Below are positions 1 through 7,981 of a stretch of 57,195 nucleotides of DNA, piece by piece (position 1 is the stretch's first letter; each line of letters starts with the position of its first letter). Below the pieces are notes generated by a model. That model had not been told where the DNA came from. It saw only the letters and a list, made by a program, of their open reading frames with translations, and searched no databases. This stretch comes from Polyangia bacterium (GTDB taxonomy: Bacteria; Myxococcota_A; Polyangia; Nannocystales; Nannocystaceae): contig JAUHWG010000045.1 in NCBI GenBank assembly GCA_030424595.1, forward strand, positions 1-57,195. Reading direction: 5' to 3'. The position numbers and the translations under genes were made by a program.

Positions 1-174
1 GAGGGACCCGCCTCGTCGCCCCTCGCCCGCCCGCCTTCAGCCTCCGAGCTCCGCCCGTCGTCAAGCGAGAGGTGAGCGCTCACCCGCACAGATACGGTCG
101 AAGCGCGAAATCCGTGTCATCAGGGGTTCTACGCGGGCTTGTGAGGGCACCTCACACCAGCGCTTATTTCAGGG

Positions 175-2274
175 CTAGAGCAGGCTCGCGCCGAGATCCG
201 CCCGCAGCCGCGGCCGCCGAACGCACTCGTCCATGGGCGCCTCTGCCGACGGCGAGGACTCCGGCGCCTCGGCGACAGGGGCCTCACCAGGGCGGCCCCC
301 GAGGCGGGAGACGAGGAGCATCGGCACGCTGACGATCCCCGCCAGCTCCGAGCGCAGCCGGCGTGGCGAGAGGCGAAGGCCCGGATCGGGGTGGAGCGCG
401 AGGGCGAGCACCTCGTCGATCCGCGGGTCGAGCTCCGGCTGGAAGGCGGACGCGGGCTGGACCGAGGTCGACGGCGAGCGACCGCTGAGCGCCCGGTAGA
501 GCACGGCGGCGACGCTGTAGACGTCGCTCGTCGGCGACGGGGCCTCGCCGGCGAGCAGCTCCGGCGCGACGTAGCCGTCGGCGAGGTGGCGCAGGGTCGG
601 GCGCCTGAAGTTAATCAGCGGGCTAAAGCCCTGACCGCAGAGCACGGGCCCCTCCGCCGCGAGGACGACCTGAGCTGGACGGATGTCGCGGTGGACCATG
701 CCGTGGGCGTGGATCGCCGCGATCGCGTCGAGGAGCGCCATCGACAGGCGCAGCGCCCGGTACATCGCCATCCGCCCGCCGCCGCCGAGCGCCTCCTCGA
801 GGGTCACGCCGGGGATCGGATCGGCGATGATCCCGAAGAGCTGACCGTCGGTGAAGCCGCCGCGCAGCCGCTGAACCCCAGGATGCGAGAGCTCGACCGC
901 CCGCTGGACCTCGAGGTGGAAGCGCCGTTGATCGTGGATCCCGACCGGCTGTCCGAGGGTCCGCAGCCACAGCTCCACCCGCTCGCCGCTGCGATGCTCA
1001 CGACCGCCGAGGACCAGGCGGCTCGGATCGTAGGCGCGGACGGCCTCGAGCTCGAGGCGCTCCGGCAGGAGAGAGAGCGAACGGTCCGCCTCTGCGGCCG
1101 ACCGGAGGCCGCTCACCGCGAGCCGCTCGAGGCCGTTGGCCGCGGCCGCCAAGGCGAGGTTGAAGAGCGCCACCGCCTGGTACTCCGGGCCGGCGCCGCG
1201 GAGGCGGACCGCCTTGAAGCAGCGCCTGGCGTCGGTCGTCCGCCCGCGGGCGAGGTAGACGTTACCGAGGCGCAGGAGGGTGCTGACGTCGATCCGATCG
1301 AAGCCGTCGTCCTCGACCTGGACGAGCCCGTCGCTGAGCAGGGAGGCCGCCTCCTCCGCAGCCTGCGCGAGCTCGGCGACGAGACGATCGAGCCCCTCGA
1401 TGTCGCAGGCGAAGGCGATGTCGGCGGCGATGTCGGCCCGGACCGGGACGTGCGCCAAGGCCCGCGCCAGATCAAAGGCGACGAGCTCCACCCGCGACGT
1501 CGAGGCGCCGCCGGCGTGCTCGCCTGTCCCCTCGTGGAGGGCCTGCAGCGCCGCGCCCAGGTCGACGAGGGCGCCGGGATCGATGACCTCGATGTTGCGG
1601 CTCTCGAGCAGCTCCTCGGCCTCCGCAGCGCTGACGTCGGCGAGCCAGGCGTAATGACGACGACCGCGGCCGATCCGCCCGAGGAGCTCCAGGATCTCGG
1701 CGAAGTCGGGGTCGCTCTTGGAGAAGCCGAAGAAGAAGATCGTCCGGGTCCGCGTGACCTCCTCGACGAGCTCGAAGAGGGCACGATCGGCGCGCATGCT
1801 CCGGCCGGCGGGCGGCGTGCGCAGGATCATCGGCCGCTCATCGTCGCGGGCGCAGGCGCGCAGGGTCGGGCGGTGGATCTCGCGGTGGGTCAGGAGCTCG
1901 ATCTCCTGACCACGGGCGGCGTAGAGATCGCGGATGAGCTCGCCGTAGGCGGTCGCGAAGCAGGCTCGCCAGGGGATCGCGGCCAGCAGCTCGGAGCCCG
2001 CGACCGGCGTCCCCTCGCCCGCCATCGAGCTCGCCAACGCGGACTCCCCGCAGTGACGGCCGATGTACGCGAGCACCGGGCGAAGGCGCCCCTCGGCGAC
2101 GAGGTCGTGGAGCTGCGGCTGGACCCCGACCGCGCAGTGCTCGATCGCCCGGGTCAGGGCCACCTTCCAGCCCGGACGCCCGGCGAGGGCTCCGATCCCG
2201 GCGCCGCTCCAGAGGACACAATCTCCGGCCTGGATCGCCTGTGCAAGCTCGCTCGGGATAATCTCCATCGTCAT
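175..2274 (-). CDS. SIR2-like / TPR / pseudokinase fusion protein
   Basis: 699 aa, ATG at 2274; the frame stays open upstream but that stretch is low-complexity and holds an 11-bp tandem repeat. Residues 1-245 look like a SIR2-like (SIR2_2) NAD-binding domain: WSGAGIGALAGRPGW at 22-36 and FFFGFSKSDPD at 180-190. The usual TTNYD motif reads ATAYG at 107-111, so the catalytic Asn position is Ala. Residues 260-410 are helical and TPR-like. Residues 420-645 are kinase-like with HRDIRPAQ at 528-535 (Asn replaced by Gln), GQG at 547-549 instead of DFG, and no VAIK lysine, so a pseudokinase. SIR2-like domains of this type are often NADases in phage-defence proteins; whether this one is catalytic is unclear. 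No other defence gene sits beside it. Confidence 0.75.
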   Translation of the reverse strand: MTMEIIPSELAQAIQAGDCVLWSGAGIGALAGRPGWKVALTRAIEHCAVGVQPQLHDLVAEGRLRPVLAYIGRHCGESALASSMAGEGTPVAGSELLAAIPWRACFATAYGELIRDLYAARGQEIELLTHREIHRPTLRACARDDERPMILRTPPAGRSMRADRALFELVEEVTRTRTIFFFGFSKSDPDFAEILELLGRIGRGRRHYAWLADVSAAEAEELLESRNIEVIDPGALVDLGAALQALHEGTGEHAGGASTSRVELVAFDLARALAHVPVRADIAADIAFACDIEGLDRLVAELAQAAEEAASLLSDGLVQVEDDGFDRIDVSTLLRLGNVYLARGRTTDARRCFKAVRLRGAGPEYQAVALFNLALAAAANGLERLAVSGLRSAAEADRSLSLLPERLELEAVRAYDPSRLVLGGREHRSGERVELWLRTLGQPVGIHDQRRFHLEVQRAVELSHPGVQRLRGGFTDGQLFGIIADPIPGVTLEEALGGGGRMAMYRALRLSMALLDAIAAIHAHGMVHRDIRPAQVVLAAEGPVLCGQGFSPLINFRRPTLRHLADGYVAPELLAGEAPSPTSDVYSVAAVLYRALSGRSPSTSVQPASAFQPELDPRIDEVLALALHPDPGLRLSPRRLRSELAGIVSVPMLLVSRLGGRPGEAPVAEAPESSPSAEAPMDECVRRPRLRADLGASLL

Positions 2275-2302
2275 CGATACTCCTGCCGCAGACCTAGCCG
2301 AA

Positions 2303-2331
2303 AGCGCCGAGCAAGGCCAAAAATCGGCGCT
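2303..2331. promoter_or_regulatory. 8-bp inverted repeat in the leader of the SIR2-like gene
   Basis: AGCGCCGA at 2303-2310 is exactly complementary to TCGGCGCT at 2324-2331, with a 13-nt A-rich loop. It lies 29 bp upstream of the ATG at 2274. It could be an operator, a 5'-UTR hairpin, or the terminator of the upstream gene that ends at 2505; sequence alone does not decide. Confidence 0.4.
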
Positions 2332-2400
2332 GGGAAGCGCAGACAGGCTCGCTGAGGCCTCCTGCCCCCCTGCTTGGGCGTCGCTGACCGTCGAGGCTCC

Positions 2401-2444
2401 ACGCCCATCCCACGCCCATCCCACGCCCATCCCACGCCCATCCG
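2401..2444. repeat. 11-bp tandem repeat, 4 copies
   Basis: The unit ACGCCCATCCC is repeated four times without spacers; the last copy ends in G. It lies in the 230-bp gap between the 3' end of the gene ending at 2505 and the 5' end of the SIR2-like gene. Several similar short arrays with different units occur in other gaps of this window. Confidence 0.85.
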
Positions 2445-2504
2445 ACGCTGGTCCCGCGCTCCGCAGCGGCGCCGAGGTGAGCCCGCGACCGGCCGATGTC
2501 CGGC

Positions 2505-3422
2505 TCACCCGTCGCCGCGGACGAGGGCCCCGACCGCGGCCGCCTGCTCCGGACCGCAGAGCCGCGCGAGCTCCCGCCAGAGGGGATCGGAGCGAGCTTC
2601 GCTGAGGACCGCCCGCAACCTTCGGTAGCGCGAGGCGGGCTCCGGCGCCCAAGGGTCCCGCGAGCCCGCGAGCGCATCCTCGCCCCCCGAGACCAGCTCG
2701 ATCCAACGCGCGGCGTAGACGCGAAAGAGCCCGCTTCGCAGGGTCGGCGGACCGGCGACCGCGCTCACACGGCTCGCCCAGGGGGAGGCCACGAGGCGCC
2801 GCGCGACCGGACCCTCGAGCGCGAGCTCCACCCCGTCGCAGGCGTCCTCCGAGCCCCTCGCGAACTCCTCGAGCTCCGCGGCGAGCGGCCCGTAGACCCT
2901 GTCGGCGTAGGTCGGGTCCAGCATCAGGTCGCGCCGCGGCAGGAGGTCCGCGGTGATCGTGGCGACGGCGGGGGCCCCTGGCGCTCCGGTCGTCACGGCG
3001 CTGAAGAGCAGGTGGGGGGCGGCGCTCTCCCTGCCCGCAAAGCCGATGACCCGCTCCATCGCCAGCCCGAGCAGCGGCACCCCGAGGCGCAGCTCCAGCA
3101 GCTCCAGGAGCCCAGGCTCGCTCAAGTCGCCGCGATCATCGACCCCCTGTCGACGCGCTCGATCTCCTCGAGCGTCGCGCCCCCCGAGGGCGCCGCGCTC
3201 CTCGGGAGCCGAGCCCCCGAGGGACGGAGCGGGCGCGCCACCGCGGGCATGACCGACGAAGCGCCGGAGGGAGCCTATCGTCTCGACCGGACCCCGAAGG
3301 GCGCTCGTGAGGGTGAGCCTCGGTGTGCCCCCGACCCCGAGCTCTTCTCCGAGGCCGAGGCGCCTGGCCAGGGCAGCGGCGCCCTCCTGCGAGCCTCCTG
3401 GCTCTCGCTCACCCGGCCGCAT
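2505..3422 (-). CDS. hypothetical protein, 305 aa
   Basis: I do not recognise the family. I chose the ATG at 3422, which overlaps the end of the upstream gene (stop at 3409) by 14 bp; the frame is open a further 60 bp upstream. The protein is rich in Leu, Ala, Arg and Glu, with helical stretches such as LLELLELRLGVPLLGLAMER and a more ordered C-terminal half. No signal peptide, membrane segment or catalytic motif stands out. The overlap implies translational coupling with the C_GCAxxG_C_C protein upstream, so the two may act together. Confidence 0.6.
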   Translation of the reverse strand: MRPGEREPGGSQEGAAALARRLGLGEELGVGGTPRLTLTSALRGPVETIGSLRRFVGHARGGAPAPSLGGSAPEERGALGGRDARGDRARRQGVDDRGDLSEPGLLELLELRLGVPLLGLAMERVIGFAGRESAAPHLLFSAVTTGAPGAPAVATITADLLPRRDLMLDPTYADRVYGPLAAELEEFARGSEDACDGVELALEGPVARRLVASPWASRVSAVAGPPTLRSGLFRVYAARWIELVSGGEDALAGSRDPWAPEPASRYRRLRAVLSEARSDPLWRELARLCGPEQAAAVGALVRGDG

Positions 3423-3963
3423 CCCCGCCCTCCAAGGCCTCGCCCGACGGCGGCTCGCGATCGGCGTCGACCCGCGGGTCAAACCTGGCGCCGTCGGCCA
3501 GCTCGAGCGGGGTCGCCGGCACCTCCACCCCCTCCTCGCGGAGGGTCTCGTCGACGAGCTGGGCGACCTGGGCGACGACCCGCGTACAGAAGGCGTGCCG
3601 GGCCTGGCCGCGAAAGTCCCCGTGCGGCGCCGTCATATGGTCGCAGATAAGATCGTCGCTCTCTCCCCGGTCGAGCTCATCGGCGACACGTCGCTGGTAG
3701 CGGATCATCGCCCCGCGCAGCCCGTCGGTCACCGGCCCCCGCGGATCGGGATCGCCGAGGAGCTCGCCGAGGATCAGCTGACCGGCGACGATCGCCCCGC
3801 AGGTCCCCTGACCGGTGATCCCGCCGCGGCGCAGGCTCTGGTAGGCCGCGGTCGGCCGGCCGAAGGCCTCGGCGATGGCGATGCCGCAGGAGCGGTGCGG
3901 CGTCTCCTCTCCGGCGTAGAGAACGAAGGCCTTGGAGCGGATGGGTCCCCGACGACGGATCAT
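3409..3963 (-). CDS. C_GCAxxG_C_C-type redox protein
   Basis: 184 aa from the ATG at 3963, 55 bp from the divergent amidohydrolase start. Four cysteines are spaced as in the C_GCAxxG_C_C family: RSCG (Cys26), GQGTCGA (Cys55) within a Gly-rich GGITGQGTCGAIVAGQ segment, LICD (Cys107) and AFC (Cys126). Members of that family are small cytosolic proteins thought to be redox-active or metal-binding; the actual reaction is unknown. The central GGITGQGTCGA motif is the strongest evidence. It is probably co-transcribed with the overlapping 305-aa gene that follows. Confidence 0.7.
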   Translation of the reverse strand: MIRRRGPIRSKAFVLYAGEETPHRSCGIAIAEAFGRPTAAYQSLRRGGITGQGTCGAIVAGQLILGELLGDPDPRGPVTDGLRGAMIRYQRRVADELDRGESDDLICDHMTAPHGDFRGQARHAFCTRVVAQVAQLVDETLREEGVEVPATPLELADGARFDPRVDADREPPSGEALEGGDAAG

Positions 3964-4018
3964 CGCCCGCAGGGTGCCACGACGCCGACCCCGGGCGCCA
4001 TCGTGTACCCTGCGGGGC

Positions 4019-5218
4019 ATGTCCTGGAACGACCTCGAGACCTCCATCAGCGCCCTCGTCCCGGAGCTGCGGTCGATCCGCCACGACATCCACCAACACC
4101 CCGAGCTCGGCTTTGAAGAGGTGCGGACCCAGGCGCTGGTCCGCGCCTGGCTCGAGGAGCGCGGCTACTCGCCGCGGGCCTGCGCCGAGACCGGGCTCAT
4201 CGCCGATCTCCACCCCGACAGGCACGGGACGGGGCCGACGATCGCCCTGCGCGCGGACATCGACTGCCTGCCGATGGAGGAGCTGACCGACCTCCCCTAT
4301 CGCTCGGTCCACGCCGGCCGCGCCCACAAGTGCGGCCACGACGGACACACGACGATCCTCCTCGGCGTCGCCGATCTCCTCGCCCGCCGCCGCGACGCGA
4401 TCGACGGCAACGTCCGCCTGCTCTTTCAGCCAGCCGAAGAGGGGGTCCGCGGCGGCGGTGCCAAGGTGATGGTCGCCGAGGGAGCCCTCGAAGGGGTCGA
4501 CGAGGTCTACGGCCTGCACAGCTGGCCGGGCTACCCGCGCGGCGAGCTGCGGGTCTGCGCCGGTCCGATCATGGCCCAGGTCCACTCCTTCACGATCATC
4601 ATCACCGGCAAGGGCGGCCACGGATCGCAGCCCCAGCTCTGCCGCGATCCGATCGTCGCCGGCGCCCACCTGGTCACCGCGCTCCAGACCGTCGTCTCCC
4701 GCGAGCTCGGCTACGAGGGCGGCGCGGTGGTCTCGGTCACGGCCTTCCTGGCCGGGACCACCGACAACGTGATCCCGGGGAGCGCCCGCCTCCTCGGGAC
4801 CATCCGCACCTTCGCCCCGGCGGTGACCGAGCGGGTGCTCGCCCGCGTCCGCGGGATCCTGAGCGGCGTCGCGGCGACCTTCGACGTCGGCGTCGACCTC
4901 GACCTCAAGACCGGCTACCCGGTGCTGATCAACGATCCTGGCTGCGCCGAGGCGGTGACCCGCGTCGGTCGCGAGGTGCTCGGCAGCGCCAAGGTCAGCG
5001 ACGACGGCCTGCCGATGGCCGGCGGCGAGGACTTCGCCTACTTCGCCCAGCACACCCCCTCGGCCTACTTCTTCCTCGGGGCCCAGCGCCCGGGGGAGGA
5101 CACGCCGGTCTGCCATCACCCCGACTTTGACTTTGACGACACCCTGATCCCCCTCGGGATCCAGATCTTCGTCGGCCTCGTCCGTGATCGTCTGGGCGCG
5201 CTGGGGCGCGCTCGCTGA
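4019..5218 (+). CDS. M20-family amidohydrolase (hippurate / IAA-amino-acid hydrolase type)
   Basis: 399 aa, the usual length for the family. The N-terminus carries the IRHDIHQHPELGFEE signature, then IALRADIDCLPMEE, HKCGHDGHTTILLG (metal-binding His/Cys), FQPAEEG (Glu pair) and a late GGEDFAYF. These are the metal and catalytic motifs of the peptidase M20D amidohydrolases, which cleave N-acyl amino acids such as hippurate or indole-acetyl conjugates using two divalent metals. The substrate cannot be told from sequence. The start at 4019 follows a 55-bp divergent intergenic region that should hold both promoters. Confidence 0.93.
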   Translation: MSWNDLETSISALVPELRSIRHDIHQHPELGFEEVRTQALVRAWLEERGYSPRACAETGLIADLHPDRHGTGPTIALRADIDCLPMEELTDLPYRSVHAGRAHKCGHDGHTTILLGVADLLARRRDAIDGNVRLLFQPAEEGVRGGGAKVMVAEGALEGVDEVYGLHSWPGYPRGELRVCAGPIMAQVHSFTIIITGKGGHGSQPQLCRDPIVAGAHLVTALQTVVSRELGYEGGAVVSVTAFLAGTTDNVIPGSARLLGTIRTFAPAVTERVLARVRGILSGVAATFDVGVDLDLKTGYPVLINDPGCAEAVTRVGREVLGSAKVSDDGLPMAGGEDFAYFAQHTPSAYFFLGAQRPGEDTPVCHHPDFDFDDTLIPLGIQIFVGLVRDRLGALGRAR

Positions 5219-5699
5219 CCTCTGCGCTCCGGAGAGATCCCGAGCGAAATCGTGGTCCTTAGACCCCAAGTCCAGCGAGCCCCCGGCCGCTGCGCGCGCT
5301 GGACCTAGCCGGTCCGCTGCGGACCTCGGCGGCGCCTGTCCGCAAGGGCGAGCCGGCGACGCCCCTCGCGGCCCGCAGCGGGCCTCTCAGCCCCCCAGGA
5401 ACATGCGCGATGACCCGACGCATCGCCCTTCTGCCGCGGCTGAGGGACGGACGATCGTCCTGCGAGCGCACTCGGGCCTCCCCCAGCGGGCCTCCAGAGC
5501 GCCTGCGGCGTGCGGAGTCATCCCCGACCGAGGCCGGCGCTCTTCGCAGTCCGAGCTGAGGCGCGCCCGGCTCCAGGTGCGCATCCGCGGGACCGCCGAT
5601 CCCGCAGCAGAGTGCAAACTGTGACGTTCATTGCCAGGATCGAGTGGTCTGTGTAACAACTTTCGCCAGCGCCGGCTCGGCCCTCCAACTCCGCCGCCC
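5219..5699. other. 481-bp gap without a convincing gene
   Basis: GC-rich spacer between the amidohydrolase and the TPR gene. Apart from the hairpin at 5311-5325 I see no gene-like frame; short open frames here have Arg/Pro-rich, composition-driven translations. It presumably carries the amidohydrolase terminator and the TPR gene promoter. Confidence 0.5.
5311..5325 (+). terminator. short hairpin after the amidohydrolase gene
   Basis: GGTCCGCTGCGGACC forms a perfect 6-bp GC stem with a CTG loop, 93 bp past the stop codon. There is no U tract, so rho-independent function is only possible. Confidence 0.35.
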
Positions 5700-7010
5700 A
5701 TGCATCAACTGGACGCTATCGGAACCCTCCTCGACCAGGGCGCAGCGGACTCCGCCGTCAGACTCCTCCGGAGCTGCTGGGAGCCTGAGCTGCCGCCCTC
5801 CGAGCTGACTCGGATGTACTGCCTCTGGATCCGCGGCCTCTCTGAGACCAGCGAGTTCGAGGCCGCGGCTACCCTGGCCCAAAGGGCAGCTTCCGAGTTT
5901 CCCCGCAACCCCGACATCTTGATCGCCCTCGGCAACGTCCTCGATCTGATCGGCGACTACGACGGGGCCAAGGTCGCCTTCGAGTCGGCGGCCGCGGCCG
6001 ACCCGACCGGGGCGCTCCAGCGCTACAACCTCGGGGCGATCCTCGAGCGGCTCGGCGACGAGAGCGGGGCCGAGAGCGCCTACCGCGGCGCCAACGCCCT
6101 CGACGCCGATCAGGGGCCGATGGTCGAGGCCACCTCGGCGCTCGGCGCCCTCCTCCGCCGACAGGGCCGCCTAGAGGAGTCCGAGCAGGTCTACGACGCC
6201 TACCTGATGGAGGATCCGCTCCACCTCGAGATCCTCGTCGAGCACGGGATCTGTCTCTCCGACCTGGAGCGCTTCGAGGAGGCGATCGAGCGCTTCGACT
6301 TCGCCCTCTCGGTCGGCCCAGAGCACCCCGGCGCCCTCTACAACAAGGCGATCACCCTCTTCCGCCTCGCCTGCTACGAGGAGGCGCTGAGCACCCTCGA
6401 CGCCGCCCGCCGCTGCGAGCCCGACAACCCGCTGACCCTGGCGGTGCTCGGCTCGTGGAGCCTCGGCGCCGAGGATGAGCTCGACGTGGCCCTGGGCTAC
6501 CTCTACCGCGCCCTCGACCTCGTCCTCGAGCGCTACGTCGATCCGCTGCACGCCGGCTACGCCTCGGTCGTCGTCGAGGAGATCTTCGAGGCGCTGTGGC
6601 AGAGCGGTCGCCGCCGCGAGGCCCGCGAGGTCGCCCGGATCGCCGGTCGCCACGAGTGGATCACCCCGCACATCTTCGACTGCATCAACGAGGCCGACTA
6701 CGGCCGCTCCCCCACGGCCTGCACCTTTGAGGTGCTCGCCCGGGCCGAGGCCTGCGAGAGCCCCGAGCATTGGCCCGAGGACTGCGACGGCTACACCACC
6801 GGGCTCACCGTCGTCGCCTGCGACGCGGACGAGGCGAAGACCCTGACGATCGAGTACCTCCGGGCGATCGAGGCCGCTCCCGGCGTCCGCTTCCACGTCG
6901 ACGTCACGGCGATGCCGACGGAGAGCCCTGTCCCCGAGGTCGAGCCAGCCCCCCGCGGCGTCGCCAGGGTCAACACCTACCGGGCCTACAACTTCCGCTC
7001 GCGCTCCTGA
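5700..7010 (+). CDS. TPR-repeat protein
   Basis: 436 aa from the ATG at 5700; a TTG further upstream would add 23 residues of poor composition. It has at least six tetratricopeptide-like units, for example FPRNPDILIALGNVLDLIGD, GPEHPGALYNKAITLFRLA and CEPDNPLTLAVLGSWSLGA, each with the regular small/aromatic spacing of TPR helices. There is no signal peptide or membrane segment, so it is probably a cytosolic scaffold. The last 120 residues are not TPR and match nothing I recognise. TPR proteins bind partners, but none is indicated by the neighbours. Confidence 0.85.
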   Translation: MHQLDAIGTLLDQGAADSAVRLLRSCWEPELPPSELTRMYCLWIRGLSETSEFEAAATLAQRAASEFPRNPDILIALGNVLDLIGDYDGAKVAFESAAAADPTGALQRYNLGAILERLGDESGAESAYRGANALDADQGPMVEATSALGALLRRQGRLEESEQVYDAYLMEDPLHLEILVEHGICLSDLERFEEAIERFDFALSVGPEHPGALYNKAITLFRLACYEEALSTLDAARRCEPDNPLTLAVLGSWSLGAEDELDVALGYLYRALDLVLERYVDPLHAGYASVVVEEIFEALWQSGRRREAREVARIAGRHEWITPHIFDCINEADYGRSPTACTFEVLARAEACESPEHWPEDCDGYTTGLTVVACDADEAKTLTIEYLRAIEAAPGVRFHVDVTAMPTESPVPEVEPAPRGVARVNTYRAYNFRSRS

Positions 7011-7099
7011 CGAGGTCTCCGCCGGCCTGACCTCGGGGACAGGCCCTCCCCTGACAGCTCCCCCTAAAGGGCCCTCTCCCCCTCGGGACACGCAGGCGT

Positions 7100-7651
7100 A
7101 TGCGCACAGCCTTCACGCTCCTCCCCATCGCCCTCCTCCTCGCCTGCGCTGACGCGTCGCCGCGCGACCGGGCCGAGACCGCTGGGGACGGGGAGCTTCA
7201 GCGGCGAGCGGAGCCAGCTCCCAGCCCTCGCAGCGCCCCGAGGACCGCCAAGGCCGAGGAGGAAGGGCTCGAGCCCCTCGCCCTCCCCCAGCTCGGCCTC
7301 CACGCCGACGCCCCCGCCGACGCCGAGCTCCGCGACGCGCTCCTCGGCGAGGGCCTGACGATCCACGGCGACGGGCTCAACGTCCGGGTCGAGCTCGCCG
7401 GTCAGCGCACACCTGCGACCCTCGCCGAGGCGAAGGCTGAAGCCGACCTCGTCGGCCCCACAGGCCTCACCGAGACCACCCTCGCCGACGGCTGGGCGCT
7501 CACCTTTGAGAGCGCGAGCGCGGTGGGTCCAGCCCACTGGGTCCAGGTCCGACGGGAGGTCGAGGGACGCCCGGTCTGGTGCACCTCCACCGGCTCGAGC
7601 AAAGAGCGTCAGACCGCCGCCCTCGCCCTCTGCATCAGCCTGCGGAGCTAG
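7100..7651 (+). CDS. small hypothetical lipoprotein
   Basis: 183 aa. The start is a textbook lipoprotein signal: MRTAFTLLPIALLLAC, with LLAC as lipobox and Cys16 as the lipidated residue. A charged, low-complexity linker follows, then a compact domain of about 110 residues with no motif I recognise; the C-terminal half has alternating hydrophobic residues and paired cysteines in VWCTSTG and LALCIS. Probably outer-membrane anchored and facing the periplasm. Confidence 0.7.
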   Translation: MRTAFTLLPIALLLACADASPRDRAETAGDGELQRRAEPAPSPRSAPRTAKAEEEGLEPLALPQLGLHADAPADAELRDALLGEGLTIHGDGLNVRVELAGQRTPATLAEAKAEADLVGPTGLTETTLADGWALTFESASAVGPAHWVQVRREVEGRPVWCTSTGSSKERQTAALALCISLRS

Positions 7652-7688
7652 GCCAACCTCGCCTGCCGCGAAGGTCTGCCTGCCCTCC

Positions 7689-7772
7689 GGTCTGCCATCC
7701 GGTCTGGCCTCCGGTCTGCCCTCCGGTCTGCCCTCCGGTCTGCCCTTCGGTCTGCCCTTCGGTCTGCCCTCG
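7689..7772. repeat. 12-bp tandem repeat, about 7 copies
   Basis: Copies of GGTCTGCCCTCC with one-base variants (GGTCTGCCATCC, GGTCTGGCCTCC, GGTCTGCCCTTC) run without spacers. They fill much of the 330-bp gap between the convergent lipoprotein gene and the hybrid kinase gene. The rest of the gap (7652-7688 and 7773-7981) shows no gene. Confidence 0.9.
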
Positions 7773-7981
7773 TCGGCCTTCCCCGACCGTCCTCGGCGCT
7801 CCAGTCCTCGGCGCTCCTCGGCCATCCTCAGCCCCGCCAAGGCGTGAGCAAGGGCCCAGCACGGCCTCGTGCCCGAGAGGACCGACGACCGCGGCACAAG
7901 AGCGAGGGCCCCTGGGCCAGGGGCTGCTCTGCCTGACCGCCATCGCCACAGGAGCACCTCACACGACCGCCGACGTCACAG

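Noticed and set aside
1..174. The end of a gene at the left edge
   Set aside because: No frame in these 174 bases has coding character or a recognisable motif.
175..4000. A phage-defence island around the SIR2-like gene
   Set aside because: The neighbours are a redox-family protein, an unknown and an amidohydrolase. The Mrr-type nuclease is 46 kb away, and there is no integrase or transposase nearby.
7689..7772. Tandem repeats here and in other gaps as CRISPR arrays
   Set aside because: Units are 9-21 bp with no spacers, and there are no cas genes.
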